Source: Amorphoplanes digitatis
GTDB taxonomy: Bacteria > Actinomycetota > Actinomycetes > Mycobacteriales > Micromonosporaceae
DNA: 64,000 nucleotides
Direction of reading: 5' to 3'
Assembly: GCF_014205335.1 (NCBI RefSeq)
Contig: NZ_JACHNH010000001.1
Coordinates: 5,264,501 to 5,328,500, forward strand
Part shown: piece after piece, positions 16,182 to 24,762 of the stretch
How positions within the stretch are numbered: the first letter of the stretch is position 1
Layout of the letters: every line of letters starts with the position of its first letter
Translations under genes and position numbers: made by a program
The notes under the pieces: generated by a model
Databases searched by the model: none
The model's input: the letters and a program-made list of their open reading frames with translations, nothing else
What the model was told of the DNA's origin: nothing

Positions 16182-17063
16182 ATGACCGACATCATCGAGA
16201 ACGCGACGCGCTCCATCGAGGCGCACCCGTTGACGGTCCACATCGGCGCCGAGCTGCGCGGGGTGAACCTGGCCGAGGTCGCCCGCGACGACGACCTGTT
16301 CGCCGAGCTCAAGGCGCTGCTGCTGCGGCACAAGGTGCTGTTCGTCCGTGACCAGGACATCACCCGCGCCGAGCACGTGGCCCTCGCCGAACGCTTCGGC
16401 CGGCTGGAGGACCACCCGGTCGCGGGCAGCGACCCGGACCACCCCGGCCTGGTGCGTATCTACAAGGACCTGGACAGCCCGGCGGAACACTACGAGAACG
16501 CATACCACTGCGACGCGACCTGGCGTGAGGCGCCGCCGATGGGCTGCGTGCTGCGGATGGTCGAGGGTCCACCGGTCGGCGGCGACACCATCTGGGTCAA
16601 CATGGCCGAGGCCTACCGGCGACTGCCCGACGACGTCAAGGAGCGCATCGCCGGGCTCCGCGCACGGCACAGCATCGAGGCCAGCTTCGGCGCGAACATG
16701 CCGACCGAGCAGCGTCTCGCCCTGCACGCCCGGTTCCCGGACGCCGAGCACCCGGTGGTGCGCACTCACCCGGAGACCGGCGAAAAGGTGTTGTTCGTCA
16801 ACGCCTTCACCACCCACTTCACCAACTACCACACCCCGGAACGGATCCGGTTCGGCTTCGACTACACCCCGGGCGGCAGCGAACTCCTCAACTACCTGAT
16901 CCGCCAGGCCGCGGTGCCGGAGTTCCAGGTCCGCTGGCGGTGGACCCCCAACAGCTTCGCGATCTGGGACAACCGCAGCACCCAGCACTACGCCGTGCAG
17001 GACTACTGGCCCGCCGTTCGCAAGATGGAGCGCGCCGGGGTCATCGGCGAGACCACCTACTGA
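16182..17063 (+). CDS. TauD/TfdA-family Fe(II)/2-oxoglutarate dioxygenase
   Basis: A 293-residue dioxygenase with an intact iron site: H109-x-D111 in YHCDATW and H269 in STQHYA, plus a downstream Arg (R280 or R284) for 2-oxoglutarate. Family members hydroxylate carbon next to sulfonate, ether, amine or carboxylate groups using O2 and 2-oxoglutarate. The length is normal for TauD/TfdA and there is no N-terminal zinc domain as in gamma-butyrobetaine hydroxylase. GGGAG precedes the ATG. It lies between the QOR and BKACE genes, suggesting it opens or hydroxylates the substrate early in the pathway. Confidence 0.9.
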   Translation: MTDIIENATRSIEAHPLTVHIGAELRGVNLAEVARDDDLFAELKALLLRHKVLFVRDQDITRAEHVALAERFGRLEDHPVAGSDPDHPGLVRIYKDLDSPAEHYENAYHCDATWREAPPMGCVLRMVEGPPVGGDTIWVNMAEAYRRLPDDVKERIAGLRARHSIEASFGANMPTEQRLALHARFPDAEHPVVRTHPETGEKVLFVNAFTTHFTNYHTPERIRFGFDYTPGGSELLNYLIRQAAVPEFQVRWRWTPNSFAIWDNRSTQHYAVQDYWPAVRKMERAGVIGETTY

Positions 17064-17084
17064 ACCCCGGACAGGAGACCCCCC

Positions 17085-18137
17085 ATGCACTTCCTCGACG
17101 ACTCCCTGTGGCCCGAGACCCAGGAGAAGCTGGTCATCACCGCCGCACCCTACGGACCCGAGTGGGAACCCGGCGACTTCCCCGAGGACATCCCGGTCAC
17201 CATGGACCAGCAGGTCCAGGCCGCCGTCGACTGCTACAACGCCGGCGCCACCGTCCTGCACATCCACGTCCGCGAGCTGAACGGCAAGGGCTCCAAGCGG
17301 ATGTCGATGTTCAACGAGCTGCTCGGCCGGGTCCGTGACGCCGTGCCGGACATGATCCTCCAGATCGGCGGGTCGATCTCGTTCACCCCGGAGAACGAGG
17401 GCGAGCAGGCCAAGTGGCTGGAGGACGAGGCCCGGCACCTGCTGACCACTCTCGACCCGGCACCGGACCAGGTCACCATCGCCATCAACACCAACCAGAT
17501 GAACATCGTCGAGCTGATGACCGCCGACGACATCGCCGGCACGTCGTTCGAACGGCCCGCGCTCTGGGAGGCGTTCCGGAACATGGTCGTCCCGGCCGAG
17601 CCGGCCTGGGTCGAGGAACACCTGCGGCGGCTGCGGGCCGCCGGGATCCAGCCGCACTTCCAGCTCGCCAACGTCGCGCAGCTGGAGACCGTGGAACGCC
17701 TCGTGCGGCGCGGTTTCTACACCGGACCGCTCAACATCAGCTGGGTGGCCATCGGCGGCGGGTTCGACGGCCCGAACCCGTACAACATGATGGAGTTCAT
17801 CCGCCGCGTGCCCGACGGCGCGTCGCTGACCCTGGAATCGATCATGCGGGCGGTCCTGCCGATCAACACCATGGGCATCGCGATGGGCCTGCACACCCGC
17901 TGCGGCAACGAGGACACCCTCTGGGGCCTCAAGGGCGAGAAGATGACCACCGTCCAGCAGGTCGAGAAGCTGGTCCGGATCGCCGACGAGCTGGGCCGCA
18001 AGGTCGCCGACGGCAAGGAAGCCCGCGACATCTACAAGATCGGCGAGTACTGGGACAGCACCGACGAGGCCCTCGCACGGCTCGGCTTCCCGCCGAACCG
18101 CAAGCCCGGCCAGCTCGGCTTCACGTTCCACTCCTGA
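17085..18137 (+). CDS. Beta-keto acid cleavage enzyme (BKACE, DUF849 family)
   Basis: A 350-residue TIM-barrel enzyme that, in the family, condenses a beta-keto acid with acetyl-CoA, giving acetoacetate and a new acyl-CoA. The zinc-binding pair is H59 and H61 in LHIHVRE, and the later conserved cluster appears as GLHTRCGNEDTLWGLKG (268-284) against the usual RVGxED pattern. Known members act in lysine (3-keto-5-aminohexanoate) and carnitine (dehydrocarnitine) breakdown. The specificity here is unknown. It follows the dioxygenase by 21 bases with AGGAG before the ATG. A strong hairpin follows the stop. Confidence 0.92.
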   Translation: MHFLDDSLWPETQEKLVITAAPYGPEWEPGDFPEDIPVTMDQQVQAAVDCYNAGATVLHIHVRELNGKGSKRMSMFNELLGRVRDAVPDMILQIGGSISFTPENEGEQAKWLEDEARHLLTTLDPAPDQVTIAINTNQMNIVELMTADDIAGTSFERPALWEAFRNMVVPAEPAWVEEHLRRLRAAGIQPHFQLANVAQLETVERLVRRGFYTGPLNISWVAIGGGFDGPNPYNMMEFIRRVPDGASLTLESIMRAVLPINTMGIAMGLHTRCGNEDTLWGLKGEKMTTVQQVEKLVRIADELGRKVADGKEARDIYKIGEYWDSTDEALARLGFPPNRKPGQLGFTFHS

Positions 18138-18152
18138 GCCCTCGACCCGCCT

Positions 18153-18182
18153 GCGTGGGGTGCGGTACGCCGCACCCCACGC
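18153..18182 (+). terminator. Intra-operon hairpin (attenuating terminator)
   Basis: A perfect 13-bp stem (18153-18165 with 18170-18182) with loop TACG lies between the BKACE and MFS genes. The following 58 bases are AT-richer and could hold a second promoter. The catabolic operon may thus be expressed at two levels. Confidence 0.75.
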
Positions 18183-18240
18183 TCATACCCGTCTGGTCAT
18201 ACCTATTACCTCACCCCTCCGGCTCATTCTTGGAGCGATC

Positions 18241-19575
18241 ATGGCCATGCAAGTCAGACCGGCAGTCGCGGCCCCCGACGCGCCTCTCGCCCGGATATCC
18301 CGGGTGTTTCCGTGGGTCGTCTTCGCGCTCACCTTCGGTTTGCTGCTGTCGGACTACATGTCCCGGCAGGTCCTGTCGGCGGTCTTCCCGTTCCTGAAGG
18401 AAGAGTGGGGCCTCACCGACACCCAGCTGGGCAGCCTGACCAGCATCGTCGCCCTGGCCGTCGGCGTACTCGCGGTGCCGCTGTCGCTGGTCGGCGACCG
18501 CTGGGGCCGGGTACGGGCGATCGTCGTCATGGCGGTCGTGTGGAGCCTCGCCACGCTGGGCTGCGCGCTCGCCGCCGGCTACGGGCACCTGCTCGCGGCC
18601 CGCCTCATGATCGGTGTCGGCGAGGCCGCGTACGGCAGCGTCGGCCTCGCGGTCGTCCTCGCGGTCTTCTCGGCGCGCCGGCGTGCCTCGCTCACCGGCG
18701 CGTTCATGGCGGCCGGATCGTTCGGCTCCGTGCTGGGCGTCGCGCTCGGCGGCCTGCTCGCCGTCCAGTTCGGCTGGCGCTGGGCGTTCGCCGTGATGGG
18801 CGTCTTCGGCCTCGTGCTCGCCGGCCTCTACTGGGTACTGATCAACGAGCGCAAGCTGGCCGCGCACCGCGTCGACGACGCGCCCGGCACCGGGCCGGCG
18901 CTGGCCGCCAGGCACCGGCGGGCCAAGCTGTCCACGCTCTTCTCCACCCCCGCGGTGATCTTCGCGTACGTCGGCGGCGGCCTCCAGCTGTTCATCGCCG
19001 GCTCGCTCTTCGCCTGGCTGCCCAGCTACTTCAACCGGGCGCACGACATGGCGCCGGACAAGGCCGCCAAGGTCGCCGCGCTGTTCATTCTGATCATGGG
19101 CGCCGGCATGATCGTCTGCGGCATGATCACGGACCGCGTCGGGCGGAGCCGGCCGATCAGCAAGTGGACCACCGCCATCGTCTTCGCCACCGTGACGTTC
19201 GTCTTCCTCGGCGCCGCCTTCGCCGTCGAGCCGGGCGGGGCGCAGATGCTGCTGCTCGCCATCGGCTGCTTCTTCGCCGCCGGCACGACCGGGCCCACCG
19301 GCGCCATGGTGGCCCGGCTGACCCACGAGTCCATCCGGGCCACCGCGTTCGGCACGCTCACCCTCTTCAACAACGTGCTCGGCCTGGCCGCCGGCCCGGT
19401 CATCACGGGCGTGCTCGCCGACCGGCTGGGCCTGGCGACCGCCATGAGGTATGTCCCGCTGGCCGCCGTGGCCGCCGTCGTCCTGCTGTTCCTGGGGCGG
19501 CGCGCCTACCCCGCCAGCATCCGGCGGCTCGAGCTCGCCGAGACGACCGGCGCCACGGACGGGGGCCCGGCGTGA
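18241..19575 (+). CDS. MFS transporter, likely importer of the pathway's substrate
   Basis: A 444-residue 12-helix major facilitator with the loop 2-3 motif GDRWGRVRA and an internal loop of charged residues (ERKLAAHRVDDAPGTGPALAARHRRAKL). It resembles the anion/cation symporter and sphingolipid-transporter-like (Spns) groups of organic-acid carriers. ATG 18241 has GGAGCG five bases upstream; an upstream GTG region lies beside the hairpin and is unlikely. It overlaps the next gene by GTGA. Being inside a BKACE operon, it probably imports the carboxylate or its precursor. Confidence 0.85.
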   Translation: MAMQVRPAVAAPDAPLARISRVFPWVVFALTFGLLLSDYMSRQVLSAVFPFLKEEWGLTDTQLGSLTSIVALAVGVLAVPLSLVGDRWGRVRAIVVMAVVWSLATLGCALAAGYGHLLAARLMIGVGEAAYGSVGLAVVLAVFSARRRASLTGAFMAAGSFGSVLGVALGGLLAVQFGWRWAFAVMGVFGLVLAGLYWVLINERKLAAHRVDDAPGTGPALAARHRRAKLSTLFSTPAVIFAYVGGGLQLFIAGSLFAWLPSYFNRAHDMAPDKAAKVAALFILIMGAGMIVCGMITDRVGRSRPISKWTTAIVFATVTFVFLGAAFAVEPGGAQMLLLAIGCFFAAGTTGPTGAMVARLTHESIRATAFGTLTLFNNVLGLAAGPVITGVLADRLGLATAMRYVPLAAVAAVVLLFLGRRAYPASIRRLELAETTGATDGGPA

Positions 19576-20153
19576 CCTCCGGCCCGGGCACAGTGATCAT
19601 CACTGTGCCCGGGCTGCGGGGGCCGGTGCCGGACCACTGGCAGACCCGGCTCGCCGCCGCGCTGCCGAACGTGCGGCCCGTCCCGCCGCTCGGCCGGGAG
19701 AACCCGAGCCTCGACGAGCGGGTGGCGGCGCTGCAAGAGACGATCGAGGCGACCGCCGGGCCCGTGGTGATCGTCGCGCACAGCGCCGGCGTGATCACGA
19801 CCGTCCACTGGGCCGCCGGCCGAACCGCCGGACGGGTACGCGGCGCCCTGCTCGCCACCCCGCCGGACCTGTCGCGACCGCTGCCGGCGGAGTACCCGTC
19901 CCTGTCCGCCCTGGCCGGCCTCGGCTGGCTCCCGATACCGCGACAGCCGCTGCCGTTCCCGAGCATCGTCGCCGCCAGCGCCGACGACGCGCTCGGCGAC
20001 CCGGCCCTGGTCCGGTCCCTTGCCGACGCCTGGGGCAGCGAATACCGCGAGCTCGGCGCCGTCGGCCACCTCAACCCCGCGTCCGGCTACGGCGACTGGC
20101 CCGGCGCCGAACCACTGATCAAGGAACTCGACCACCCGGAGGCACCCCGATGA
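19572..20153 (+). CDS. Small alpha/beta hydrolase (RBBP9/YdeN family)
   Basis: A 193-residue serine hydrolase of the RBBP9/YdeN type. The opening is TVPGLRGPVPDHWQTRLAAALP, the nucleophile elbow is VAHSAG with S71, the likely acid is in ASADDALGDP and the His in GHLNPASGYGDWP. The GTG start overlaps the transporter stop by four bases and its own stop overlaps the acyl-CoA ligase ATG (ATGA), so translation is coupled on both sides. In this operon an ester, thioester or amide step is plausible. The family's substrates are mostly unknown. Confidence 0.88.
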   Translation: MTSGPGTVIITVPGLRGPVPDHWQTRLAAALPNVRPVPPLGRENPSLDERVAALQETIEATAGPVVIVAHSAGVITTVHWAAGRTAGRVRGALLATPPDLSRPLPAEYPSLSALAGLGWLPIPRQPLPFPSIVAASADDALGDPALVRSLADAWGSEYRELGAVGHLNPASGYGDWPGAEPLIKELDHPEAPR

Positions 20154-21703
20154 CCCTGAACCTGGCCACCCTGCTGGAGGACAGCGCCCGCCGGCACCCG
20201 GATCGCGACGCGGTCGTGCTCGGCGAGACCCGGCTCTCGTACGCCGCGCTCGACGCGGCCGCCGGCCGGGTGGCCGGGCTGCTGGCGAGCCGGGGCGTCC
20301 GGCCGGGCGACCGGGTCGCCCTGTCCTGCCCGAACCTGCCGTACTTCCCGATCGCGTACTACGGCATCCTGAAGGCCGGCGCGGTCGTCGTGCCGCTCAA
20401 CGTGCTGCTCAAGGGCCGCGAGATCGCCTACCACCTGGCCGACTCCGCGGCCCGGGCGTACCTCTGCTTCGAGGGGACCGCCGACCTGCCGATGGGCGCC
20501 GAGGGCTTCGCCGGCTTCGGGCAGACCGACGGGTGCGAGGAGTTCTTCCTCATCACCGCCGACCCGGCCGCCGCCTCGCCGATCGAGGGTGCGCAGACGC
20601 TCGGGCGGGCGCTCGCCGGCGTCGACGGCACGTTCGAGTCGGTGGACACCGACGAGACCGACACCGCGGTCATCCTCTACACCAGCGGCACGACGGGGCA
20701 GCCGAAGGGCGCCGAACTGACGCACGCCAACCTGGTGTTCAACGCGCTCACCTGCAACCGGCTGTTCGGCGGCCTCGCCACCGAGCACGAGCGGCACCTG
20801 ATCACGCTGCCGCTGTTCCACTCGTTCGGCTCGACGGTGCAGATGAACGCCGGCTTCGCGGTCGGCTCGACGCTGGTGCTGATGCCGCGGTTCCAGGCGG
20901 ACGAGGCGGTCCGGCTGCTGCAACGGGAGAAGATCACCTTCTTCGCCGGCGTGCCGACGATGTACTGGGGGCTGCTCGGCGCCCTCGACGGGAGCGTCGA
21001 CGTCGAGGAGATCGCCCGCAACCTGCGGGTGGCGGTCTCCGGCGGCGCCTCGCTGCCCGTGGAGATCATCAAGCAGGTGAAGGAGCGGTTCGGGGTACAG
21101 ATCCTCGAGGGGTACGGCCTGTCGGAGACCTCGCCGGTGGCCACGTTCAGCGACCCGGAGCGGGACCCGCGGCCCGGCTCGATCGGCGTACCGATCTGGG
21201 GCGTACGGGTGAAGCTGATCGACCCCGAGTGGAAGACGATCGAGGGCACCGACGAGGTCGGCGAGATCGCCATCCGCGGGCACAACATCATGAAGGGCTA
21301 CTACAACCGGCCGGAGGCGACCGCCGAGGTGATGCGCGACGGCTGGTTCCGCACCGGCGACCTCGCGCGCCGCGACGGCGACGGCTTCTACTACATCGTC
21401 GACCGGGCCAAGGACATGGTCATCCGGGGCGGCTTCAACGTGTACCCCCGCGAGATCGAGGAGGTGCTGCTGACGCACCCGGCCGTCTCCCTCGCCGCGG
21501 TCGTCGGCGTGCCGCACGACAGCCTCGGCGAGGAGGTCAAGGCGTTCGTCATCCGCGGCGGGGACGTCACCGAGGACGAGCTGATCGCGTGGTGCCGGGA
21601 GAACATGGCCGCCTACAAGTACCCGCGCCTCGTCGAGTTCGTCGAGTCGCTGCCGATGACCGCGACCGGCAAGATCCTCAAGCGGGAACTGACCGACCGG
21701 TGA
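20150..21703 (+). CDS. Acyl-CoA ligase (ANL superfamily)
   Basis: A 517-residue adenylate-forming ligase. It has the P-loop YTSGTTGQPKGAELTH (about residues 175-190), the aromatic/ATP segment EGYGLSETSP, the hinge Asp region GWFRTGDLARRDGDG and the catalytic Lys near the end in MTATGKILKREL. It activates a carboxylic acid with ATP and CoA. As the last gene of the operon, translated after the hydrolase by an ATGA overlap, it would convert the imported or cleaved acid to a CoA ester. The chain length preferred cannot be read. Confidence 0.92.
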   Translation: MTLNLATLLEDSARRHPDRDAVVLGETRLSYAALDAAAGRVAGLLASRGVRPGDRVALSCPNLPYFPIAYYGILKAGAVVVPLNVLLKGREIAYHLADSAARAYLCFEGTADLPMGAEGFAGFGQTDGCEEFFLITADPAAASPIEGAQTLGRALAGVDGTFESVDTDETDTAVILYTSGTTGQPKGAELTHANLVFNALTCNRLFGGLATEHERHLITLPLFHSFGSTVQMNAGFAVGSTLVLMPRFQADEAVRLLQREKITFFAGVPTMYWGLLGALDGSVDVEEIARNLRVAVSGGASLPVEIIKQVKERFGVQILEGYGLSETSPVATFSDPERDPRPGSIGVPIWGVRVKLIDPEWKTIEGTDEVGEIAIRGHNIMKGYYNRPEATAEVMRDGWFRTGDLARRDGDGFYYIVDRAKDMVIRGGFNVYPREIEEVLLTHPAVSLAAVVGVPHDSLGEEVKAFVIRGGDVTEDELIAWCRENMAAYKYPRLVEFVESLPMTATGKILKRELTDR

Positions 21704-21710
21704 CCGGGCG

Positions 21711-21742
21711 GGACCGGGACGCCGGCGCCGCCGTTCCGGTCC
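21711..21742. terminator. Bidirectional hairpin terminator
   Basis: A 10-bp stem with one G-T pair (21711-21720 with 21733-21742) and a 12-base loop closes the catabolic operon, just before the stop of the convergent RraA-like gene. Confidence 0.7.
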
Positions 21743-21743
21743 G

Positions 21744-22214
21744 TCACCGTTCGTCGAGCACGACGATCCCGTCGTCGTCGCTGAAGACCTGCGCGCCGGG
21801 GGTGAACCGGCAGCCGCCGAACTCGACGACCACGTCCCGCTCGCCGGCACCGGTCTTGGTGCTCTTGCGCGGGTTGCTGCCGAGCGCCTTGATCCCGATC
21901 GGCAGCGCGCGCAGCGCGGCGACGTCGCGGACCGCGCCGTGGATGATCACGCCGGCCCAGCCGTTCGCCACGGCCAGCCCGGCGATGAGGTCGCCCATCA
22001 GGGCGGTGTGCAGGGAGCCCGCGCCGTCGACCACCAGGACCCGGCCCGCACCGGGCTCACCCAGCACCGACTTGAGCAGCGCGTTGTCCTGGAAGCAGGA
22101 GACGGTCACCGCCGGGCCGTGGAACGCGGCCTCGCCACCGAACTGGCGCAGCTGGGTGTCGCAGGACCCGAGCTGCTCGCCGTACTTGTCGAAGAGGTCC
22201 GCGGTGCTGTCCAA
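21744..22214 (-). CDS. RraA-family protein (RNase E inhibitor/HMG aldolase-like)
   Basis: A 156-residue RraA-family protein, close to the usual 160. It has FGGEAAFHGPAVTVSCFQDNALLKSVLGEPGAGRVLVVDGAG (in part), the GDLIAGLAVANGWAGVIIHGAVRDVAALR core with the Arg-Asp pair used by 4-hydroxy-4-methyl-2-oxoglutarate/oxaloacetate aldolases, and the end GIVVLDE. The start is TTG, supported by AAGGAAG five bases upstream. In actinobacteria the family may be RNase E regulators or metal-dependent aldolases. Its place opposite a catabolic operon leaves the aldolase option open, but it is convergent and need not be coregulated. Confidence 0.85.
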   Translation of the reverse strand: MDSTADLFDKYGEQLGSCDTQLRQFGGEAAFHGPAVTVSCFQDNALLKSVLGEPGAGRVLVVDGAGSLHTALMGDLIAGLAVANGWAGVIIHGAVRDVAALRALPIGIKALGSNPRKSTKTGAGERDVVVEFGGCRFTPGAQVFSDDDGIVVLDER

Positions 22215-22251
22215 GTGATCTTCCTTTCGGGTAGGCGCAGCGTGAGCATAG

Positions 22252-23028
22252 TCAGGCCCCGGCCAGGAACGGGCGGGCCAGCAGGCCGCCCGCGCCCCGG
22301 GGGTGCACCGCGGCCGCCACCAGCACCGCCACCGCGACGGCCCCGGCGGCCGGGCCGAGCACGGTGAGCAGCGCCGCGGCGCCGGCCGCCGTGCCCAGCC
22401 CGAGGCCGAAGATCGCGAGGAGCATGAGCCCGGCGAGCCGGGCCGGACCCGGGGCGTCCGGGTGTTCTAGGCCCCGCGACCACCAGCCCGCCGTCATCCA
22501 CAGCAGCAGGGGCACCAGCACCAGCCCCATGGCGTACAGGGTGAGCGCGACGTCGCTGGCGAGGAACGCGGCCGGGTCGAACCCGCCGGCCCGCCAGTCG
22601 GCCGTGGTCGGCGCGAAGAACCGGCGGTACCCGGTGCCGTCCCAGCCGTACGCGAGGACGAAGAACATCGCGAGGTAGCCGAGCGGCATCTGTAGCCAGG
22701 ACAGGTAGTGGTGGCCGCGCCGCCACAGCTCCCGCGCGACGAGATAGCCGATCACGCCCTGGCTGATGTTGGTGACCGCGAACGCGGCGACCAGCCAGCC
22801 GGGCAGGTCCGCGTGCGCGCCCGCCGCGTGCATCGTCTCCCAGCCGGGGAACCGCCAGAGCAGCCAGATCCCGCTCGGCGCGAACACGCAGGCGAGGAAG
22901 AGCACGGTCGCGGTGAGCCGCCGGTCGTCAAGCGGTTCGCGGGCGGGCTCCCGCATGCCGGCGCGCGCGGCGGCCGCGCCGCAGCCCGCGCCGATGGCGT
23001 ACGACCAGAAGACGTCGACCTGGACCAT
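22252..23028 (-). CDS. Membrane protein of unknown function
   Basis: A 258-residue protein with about six predicted transmembrane helices and a short cytoplasmic loop (REPAREPLDDRR) after the first. The centre has a polar extracytoplasmic-looking segment DGTGYRRFFAPTTADWRAGGFDP. I do not recognise the family. GAAGGGAAC precedes the ATG, and the gene begins 12 bases after the stop of the TetR gene, so the pair is one operon and this protein may be the main TetR target, perhaps a transporter or membrane enzyme. Confidence 0.65.
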   Translation of the reverse strand: MVQVDVFWSYAIGAGCGAAAARAGMREPAREPLDDRRLTATVLFLACVFAPSGIWLLWRFPGWETMHAAGAHADLPGWLVAAFAVTNISQGVIGYLVARELWRRGHHYLSWLQMPLGYLAMFFVLAYGWDGTGYRRFFAPTTADWRAGGFDPAAFLASDVALTLYAMGLVLVPLLLWMTAGWWSRGLEHPDAPGPARLAGLMLLAIFGLGLGTAAGAAALLTVLGPAAGAVAVAVLVAAAVHPRGAGGLLARPFLAGA

Positions 23029-23040
23029 GGCTGGTTCCCT

Positions 23041-23658
23041 TCAGGACGGCGGGCCGGGCTGGGCGAGCCCGTCGAACATCAGCATCACGACGGCCCGGAT
23101 CCAGGCGTCGCGCAGCGCCACCGCGGTGGGGTCGCGGGCCACCTGGGCGGCGCCCTCGAAGACCATGCCGTTGACCACCCGGGCGGTCACGCGCGCGTCG
23201 AGGTCGCCGCGGAGAAAGCCGCGCTCCTGCCCGTTGCGCAGGTAGGCGGCGGTGTAGTCGGCGAAGCGGTCGAGCGCCTCCCGGTGCTGCTCGCGCAGCC
23301 GTTCGTCGACGGTCGCCAGGTCGAAGAAGACCAGCCGGCCCAGGGCCGGGTCGGCGGCGAACAGCGCGTAGAGCCGGCGCCCGATGCGCCAGACCTGTGC
23401 CCGGTATTCGTCGAGGCCGGCGGTGGCGTCCGGCGGGTCGGCGGCGACCACCTCGGCGATGCGCCCCAGCGCCCGGTCGAGGACGGCCGAGGCCACGTCG
23501 CGCTTGTTCTCGAAGTACCGGTAGACGGTGCCGTGCCCGATGCCCAGCTCGCCGGCGAGGTCGGCGATGCCCGCGGCGGCGTAGCCCTTGCGGGCGAAGA
23601 CGGCGTGCGCGGCGTCCAGGATGGAGTCCCGGCGTCCGGGTTCCGCGGTTCGGGCCAT
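23041..23658 (-). CDS. TetR-family transcriptional regulator
   Basis: A 205-residue TetR regulator. The HTH is at residues about 10-55 (SILDAAHAVFARKGYAAAGIADLAGELGIGHGTVYRYFENKRD, quoted only in part as family hallmark TVYRYFENKRD). The C-terminal ligand domain is of the common TetR_C type. The start ATG 23656-23658 is chosen by family length; no strong ribosome-binding site is seen and an ATG 15 bases further out is possible. It leads the membrane-protein gene and is divergent from the Lrp-type regulator at 23734. Confidence 0.87.
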   Translation of the reverse strand: MARTAEPGRRDSILDAAHAVFARKGYAAAGIADLAGELGIGHGTVYRYFENKRDVASAVLDRALGRIAEVVAADPPDATAGLDEYRAQVWRIGRRLYALFAADPALGRLVFFDLATVDERLREQHREALDRFADYTAAYLRNGQERGFLRGDLDARVTARVVNGMVFEGAAQVARDPTAVALRDAWIRAVVMLMFDGLAQPGPPS

Positions 23659-23660
23659 TG

Positions 23661-23696
23661 ATGAATGACACATCATTCCGGAATCGATGTCAATGA
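23661..23696. promoter_or_regulatory. Imperfect palindrome, candidate TetR operator
   Basis: The perfect core ATTCCGGAAT (23675-23684) is flanked by near-symmetric arms: TGACACATC on the left and CGATGTCA on the right. It overlaps the TetR start region in the divergent interval. Confidence 0.55.
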
Positions 23697-23733
23697 CCAT
23701 CGATATATAGCCATCTGGCGTAGGATTCCCACC

Positions 23734-24762
23734 ATGATCACGGGCAAGGACGAGGAATCCGCCGCCATCGACCGGCTGGACCGTCAGATCCTCCACAGCC
23801 TGCGGATCGCTCCCCGGGTGCCCTTCGCGCGGCTGGCCGCCGCCCTCGGCGTCTCCGAGCAGACCGCCGCCCGCCGCTACCAGCGCATGCGCACCCGGGG
23901 CCTGGTCCGGGTCTTCGGCCAGGCCGACCCGGCCCGGATGCCGGGCACGACGTCCTGGGCGCTGCGGATCTCCTGCCGCCCCGGCGCCGCGACGGCCATC
24001 GCCGAGGCCCTCGCCCGGCGCACCGACACCGCCTGGGTCACGATCGACGCCGGCGGCGCCGAGCTCACCTGCGCCACGTGGATCACCGAGGACCGCCGCG
24101 GCCTGCGGGACGGCCTGCTGCACCAGCTGCCCCGGGCCGCGAACGTGCTGTCCCTGAGCGCGCACCAGGTCCTGCACCAGTTCGCCGGGCGCGGCGAGGC
24201 GAACTGGATCGCCGCCGACGACCAGCTCGACGCCGCGCAGCGGGAACGGCTGCTGGACGGCGCCGAGCACGGCGACCCGGACTCCGGCGCGTGCGTGGAG
24301 CCCGGCGACGGCGCGCTGCTGACCGCGATCGCGCACGACGGCCGGGCCGGCTACGCGCAGCTCGCCGCCGCAACCGGCTGGACCCAGCGCAAGGTCGCCC
24401 TGCGGCTGGCGGCGCTGACCGGCAGCCGCGCGGTCCGGTTCGACATCGACGCGGCGGTGACGCTCATCGGGTTCCGGGCGGTGGCCAACCTGTGGTTCAC
24501 CGTCGCACCTTCCGACCTGGCCGCGGTCGGCGCCCGGCTCGCCGACCACCGGCAGCTGGCCTGGGCGGCGGCGATCACCGGCGCCACGAACATCACCGCC
24601 ACGGCGCTGTGCCGCGACGCCGGTGAGTTGTACCGCTACCTGACGACCGATGTCGCCGCGATCCCCGAGGTGCGCACCTGCGAGACGGTGCCCATCTTCA
24701 CCCGCGCCAAGCAGGCGATGTCACTGGTGGACGGCGGCGTGCTCCGCGGGCCGGTCGTCTGA
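23734..24762 (+). CDS. Double-length Lrp/AsnC-family regulator
   Basis: A 342-residue protein made of two Lrp/AsnC units. Unit 1 has an HTH at residues about 12-55 (IDRLDRQILHSLRIAPRVPFARLAAALGVSEQTAARR in outline) and a degenerate RAM domain; unit 2 repeats the pattern from about residue 180 (DGALLTAIAHDGRAGYAQLAAATGW). Single-unit Lrp proteins are about 150 residues. Such fused forms occur in actinobacteria and may work as intramolecular dimers. The 3' end overlaps the convergent DHA2 exporter by 42 bases. Ligand and targets are unknown. Confidence 0.85.
   Translation: MITGKDEESAAIDRLDRQILHSLRIAPRVPFARLAAALGVSEQTAARRYQRMRTRGLVRVFGQADPARMPGTTSWALRISCRPGAATAIAEALARRTDTAWVTIDAGGAELTCATWITEDRRGLRDGLLHQLPRAANVLSLSAHQVLHQFAGRGEANWIAADDQLDAAQRERLLDGAEHGDPDSGACVEPGDGALLTAIAHDGRAGYAQLAAATGWTQRKVALRLAALTGSRAVRFDIDAAVTLIGFRAVANLWFTVAPSDLAAVGARLADHRQLAWAAAITGATNITATALCRDAGELYRYLTTDVAAIPEVRTCETVPIFTRAKQAMSLVDGGVLRGPVV

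Noticed and set aside
14058..22214. Carnitine degradation operon
   Set aside because: BKACE and a TauD-like gene are present, but there is no carnitine/3-hydroxyacyl dehydrogenase or thioesterase, and the dioxygenase lacks the gamma-butyrobetaine hydroxylase N-terminal domain.
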